Shown in pieces: positions 60,559 through 64,000 of a DNA stretch of 64,000 bases; the first letter of the stretch is position 1; each line of letters opens with the position of its first letter. The position numbers were made by a program, and so were the translations under genes. This DNA is from Marthasterias glacialis. Its lineage: Eukaryota; Echinodermata; Asteroidea; Forcipulatida; Asteriidae. The notes beneath the pieces are model-generated. The model made no database searches, was not told where the DNA came from, and saw nothing but the letters and a program-made list of their open reading frames with translations. The DNA lies in assembly GCA_911728455.2 (NCBI GenBank), contig OU452224.1:6390501-6454500 (forward strand). The letters are read 5' to 3'.

Positions 60559-60761
60559 GCTTATTTCCAGCTGCTAATCTGAGCAACGCCGAAGACCGCT
60601 CAGCCTGGATCAAACAGCAAGTGGCTCGGACTCATTCACTACACCTCGATGGCATCAACTTTGACATTGAATACCCACTGGAGGAAAAAGATGCGCATTA
60701 TTTAGTTGCGCTCGTTAATGAGACTACGAATGCTTTCCACGAAGCAAATCCACATTGGCAG
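60559..60761 (+). CDS. CTBS: Di-N-acetylchitobiase, coding exon 3 with GH18 catalytic motif
   Basis: This exon completes Gly97 and encodes residues 98-164. It contains RSAWIKQQ and the GH18 active-site signature as LDGINFDIE, with D127, D132 and the catalytic acid Glu134. The position that is Asp in many chitinases is Asn130, as in vertebrate chitobiase (DGINIDIE). The exon goes on with ALVNETTNAFHE, parallel to vertebrate ALVKETTDSFH. Possible N-glycosylation sites are NLS (103) and NET in VNETT. The acceptor is TATTATATAG before GC, and the donor is TGGCAG followed by GTATTG in phase 0. The next exon should begin near VTFDVAWSP, but I do not see it in the remaining 3.2 kb. A GACCC-type repeat starts 28 bp after the donor. 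Confidence 0.93.
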
Positions 60762-60789
60762 GTATTGTACTATGCTAAGGCTCTTGCCA

Positions 60790-61024
60790 CACTCTAAACA
60801 AAAAATCCGGGTCAGAATTGACCTGGATTCTGGGTCCCGCTGGGCCTGACCCACTTCTGTGTCATTACGACCCGGAATATGTCAAAATGACACAGACTTG
60901 GGTCTAACTGACGCAGAATCCGACTTAAAATTCCATTTTTAACCAAATTCCGGGTCAGCCTGACCCACAAATGGATCAGGTCCCCTCGGACCCAGAATCC
61001 GGGTCAATTATGACCCGGGAGATT
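60790..61024. mobile_element. GACCC-family element in chitobiase intron 3
   Basis: It starts CACTCTAAACAAAAAATCCG and ends near ATTATGACCCGGGAG. The perfect IR3 palindrome GGGTCAGCCTGACCC lies at 60952-60966. The element starts 28 bp downstream of exon 3. Confidence 0.7.
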
Positions 61025-61975
61025 CATTTAGCCATAAAGCACCTTAATTAATAACATTTTCCTACGTAGCAGCTTCATTCACTGCGCCCAGAGGTTGGCT
61101 AAAGATGATTCTCAACTTTACAAAATCATTTTAAGTGACAGGCTAGTAAAATAGAAAGCGGCGAAAATAAGTAAAATTTTTAGGAGGCACAAGGGTGCAC
61201 CATTTTTTTTAAGAGGGGGAACACTTCGAGCCAATTTAAACTGTAGTTTGCGTTTGCATTTTTCTTAAACAATCCCCTTTTCTGCGTTCTTGGTATGCCG
61301 CTTACTACCGGTATTTATTTATTTAGTGTGATATAATCTAATATAAAAGAGTCTGAGTGTAAATTATAGAAACATAGCTTTATAAATGTAACATGTTATT
61401 CTGGTAATGTCTCAAAGTCCCAGATCCCAAATTGGGGAGGGCACTGACATCAATCCCCCCTCCCGCCCCCATAAATAGTAGGGATGGTACAATTCTGGTA
61501 TTAGGAGCGTACATCCAATTAAGTTGTTTATGATTTTAAAAAAAAACAATCATAATGTAACCGTTGGTAATCTATAGAATGTTTATAGGTTTCACGAAAA
61601 TAACTTTTCGGTCATCGCTTTACGATTGAAGCGATTTGTTTATCTTTGCCTTTGGTTTTGTACTCAACCACAATTTAATACTCAGGTTGTACATGTTCTC
61701 CAAACAAATTATACACGGTTTTGTATTTGTGATTTTTTGAGAGCCTTGAGTTCTCACGTACAAAAAACACAATATCACATTTTGACACGCATATTATCAA
61801 ATACAGTGGCACTTTACAACATGAGGTTGGAGACTTTCAATGTTTGCATCCACTTTCATAAGGACTCTATTTATCACAAAACTGAGTTCGACCTTGATCC
61901 CGTCTTTAATCTACTTAGAGTAGGGGTCAATTGCATGGCGCTGCGCACAAGGAAATTTCCTCATCCCAGTTATAG
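61025..61975. other. Non-coding stretch (chitobiase intron 3)
   Basis: No exon matching the next part of chitobiase was found. A G-rich/C-rich patch lies at 61420-61475. A 125-codon open frame at 61626-62003 has no recognisable domain. Confidence 0.35.
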
Positions 61976-62085
61976 TTTTGCTCTACCGCAGAAATGTTTC
62001 TAAACAAATTCGTCATTCACAAGTCACACAATCTGAGTGACGAATTTTTTTAGAAACATATTTCTGCGGTGACCATAGAGTAAAA
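61976..62085. repeat. Hairpin element (ACCGCAGAAATGTTTCTA)
   Basis: CTACCGCAGAAATGTTTCTA and AAATTCGTCA on the left pair with TGACGAATTT and TAGAAACATATTTCTGCGGT on the right, with a loop of about 22 bp. A second hairpin (TTTAGGCAGCAG / CTGCTCCACCTAAA) follows at 62103-62134. Likely one small foldback element. Confidence 0.75.
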
Positions 62086-64000
62086 GGTGTGACTGACAAT
62101 TTTAGGCAGCAGTTTTTTTCTGCTCCACCTAAATAGGGTTTCATTTTCGTTGTTTGTTTTCTTTTTCATATGTTTTTCTAACAAAAGGCTACTGCTCTGT
62201 GAGAAATTGTCATTTAATGTTACCTCCGGCATGAAAAATTTCTATGCCGACGAAATTAATACTGAAATTATAAATAACACAAACTACGCTATGAACGGCA
62301 ACCGCGATCGTTTGTGCGTTTCCTAACCTCTTCAGAACCGAGCAGACAACATGCAACAGGCTCGAGATTGTTGTTAATAACCTCGAAGAGCGGAATGGTG
62401 TTTTATGAAAAGAAATTCAAGACTTCATTGTTGTGCCTAGTATTGAAAATCTGGTTCACAGTAATAGTAATACATTCCCCACTCCCAGGCGACGCTGGTC
62501 ATAACCCTGGAACGTACAAACCTATAGCAACCGCAACAATTTACTTTCATGTTACTTTGTTTAAAGTGTGTCATGCGAGTATCACCATGGAGGCAGTAAA
62601 TCACAGACTAAGGTTTAAGTAAGGTAGCCTACTGGTTCTGGCTGTTGCGTGAGTTCGGTGTGTCGTTATGTTTAGAGTAACATACCAAGATGGCCGCCTC
62701 AAAGGGGTCAATTTATGCAGCCAAATACTGTACAAGTTTCTCTCTCGCTCTCGCTCTCGCTCTCGCTCTCGCTCTCTCTCTCTCCGTCTCTCATTATTGA
62801 TATAGTTGAATTTGGTGGTTACGATTGCTTTAGTGGCACTGGTATCATACTCACACTACTCCTCTGTACATTCTAATGGTTTGCAGTGTACTTTTAGATA
62901 AAAAATTCGGCATGACGAGAACGTTCGAGCGCCGTGCAAGCCGCTGTTATTACATAACACTACATACAGAACAGTCCGGTAGAGCTAACGTAAAGATTTT
63001 ACGCCATGTTTTGCGTCAAAGTTTACTAATAAACACAAAAACCATGAACTGAGACTTACCACAACGTGACCCATGTATTCCTATCGATCCTTTGATACAG
63101 TTCTGTCGTCCTTTATATCCACAGACACGCCAAAAACGGTAATTTACACCAGTAGTTCGACAGGCTAGTGTCCTGTTAAACCCATTGCAGACATTGCAGA
63201 CGACTCAAAATGTGTCACTTTTTAGAAAGTACCGCGCAACGTGTATTTGGACACCGTTTCACATGACTAACTTTGAAATACATCCGCGCACAATGGCACG
63301 CAGTTCCTGTCTCTTAGATTTAACACACAACTACACTCCTGTTTATTATGTTACACTTCAAGGATATTCCTCGATAAAAATGCCGTTGAATTATTATGTA
63401 GGTATTTGTATCATTACCCTATTGTGCGGTGTGAGATAATGATTATAATTAAATAACACGGCACTATATAATACCGCGCACTCGTCCAGAACTAATACCA
63501 ACAGCAATGGTATGGTGCCTTTTGTCATGTTTGTTTTTTCTCAACATTCATTTGTGAGCAGTTGTTCCCTCCCTCAAGGACCATGAGACCAGTATAATGG
63601 AGATTGTATCAATGCGAGTAGATTTCTACTGGAAATATCATCTAGTGGGACAATGTATTGAATGTTGTTTGCAGTGTCGTGAAATATTTATCACGTCGTC
63701 CATTTATACATTCAAGCTTTTAGAATTTGACTCATGTGGACTTGCCTTTTTATTGATTTCGAGAAATAGTGTAATAGGTTGAAGCTTACATACGATTTAG
63801 TGTATGTTATGGTTCATAGTGAAGTGTGCGTAATAAGTTCACTAATATACACTTTGATTTTATTATTATTATATATTTCTGGTAATGAAACCAAGGATGC
63901 CTCATAAGTGAACTTAATCACTGTAGCTCTCAAGCCTGAGGAAACCTTTAGATAAGGGTGCTTGCCATGTGAACCAGAAACACCGGGGTAAACCCCTACT
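62086..64000. other. Non-coding stretch with a CTCTCG microsatellite
   Basis: A (CTCTCG)n run followed by (CT)n lies at 62738-62791. No chitobiase exon and no other exon was recognised up to the window end. Confidence 0.4.

Noticed and set aside
61626-62003. 125-codon frame as the next chitobiase exon
   Set aside because: It lacks the expected VTFDVAWSP-like start and later GH18 motifs, and it overlaps a hairpin element at its end.

Overview
This is a 64 kb piece of an animal genome, AT-rich and almost entirely non-coding. It carries spliced exons of two recognisable genes and a dense layer of short inverted-repeat elements. The exons have metazoan splice sites (GTAAGT, GTGAGT). There is one group I metabotropic glutamate receptor exon and three exons of a lysosomal di-N-acetylchitobiase. 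The repeats are short elements that duplicate TA on insertion, SINEs with RNA polymerase III boxes, and elements ending in GGGCCCAATTTCAT. I recognise the repeat style from marine deuterostome invertebrates. My best guess is an echinoderm, possibly a sea star; this rests on memory and was not checked by any search. No long open reading frame encodes a transposase or reverse transcriptase, so the mobile elements here are non-autonomous or remnants.

Layout. Positions 1-40,002 hold no exon I can recognise. If the receptor gene is intact, this is the start of a very long first coding intron, because the receptor lies on the minus strand and its next exons should be at lower coordinates. This part holds most of the short elements (several nested), a tandem array of a self-complementary 20-mer (15.7-16.1 kb), a foldback satellite (22.9-23.3 kb) and a roughly 60-bp tandem repeat (24.8-25.7 kb). 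At 40,003-40,732 (minus) lies the first coding exon of the glutamate receptor, with signal peptide and half of the ligand-binding lobe. About 17 kb of intergenic DNA follows (41-58 kb) with a hAT-like element, a 900-bp long-inverted-repeat element, a foldback SINE pair and several CTCF-like motifs. The plus-strand chitobiase gene starts at 58,235. Its first three coding exons (58,235-58,384, 59,253-59,391, 60,559-60,761) reach the GH18 catalytic motif; the rest is beyond the window or not recognisable in the last 3.2 kb.

The two genes are divergently transcribed from promoters about 17.5 kb apart. One is a neuronal G-protein-coupled receptor and the other a housekeeping lysosomal glycosidase, so nothing suggests that they work together. 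I found no evidence of a new multi-gene system. The most interesting signals are structural: palindrome and foldback arrays, an unexplained perfect 28-bp palindrome, and element families that spread ready-made transcription-factor palindromes (TGACGTCA and a GGGTCA IR3).
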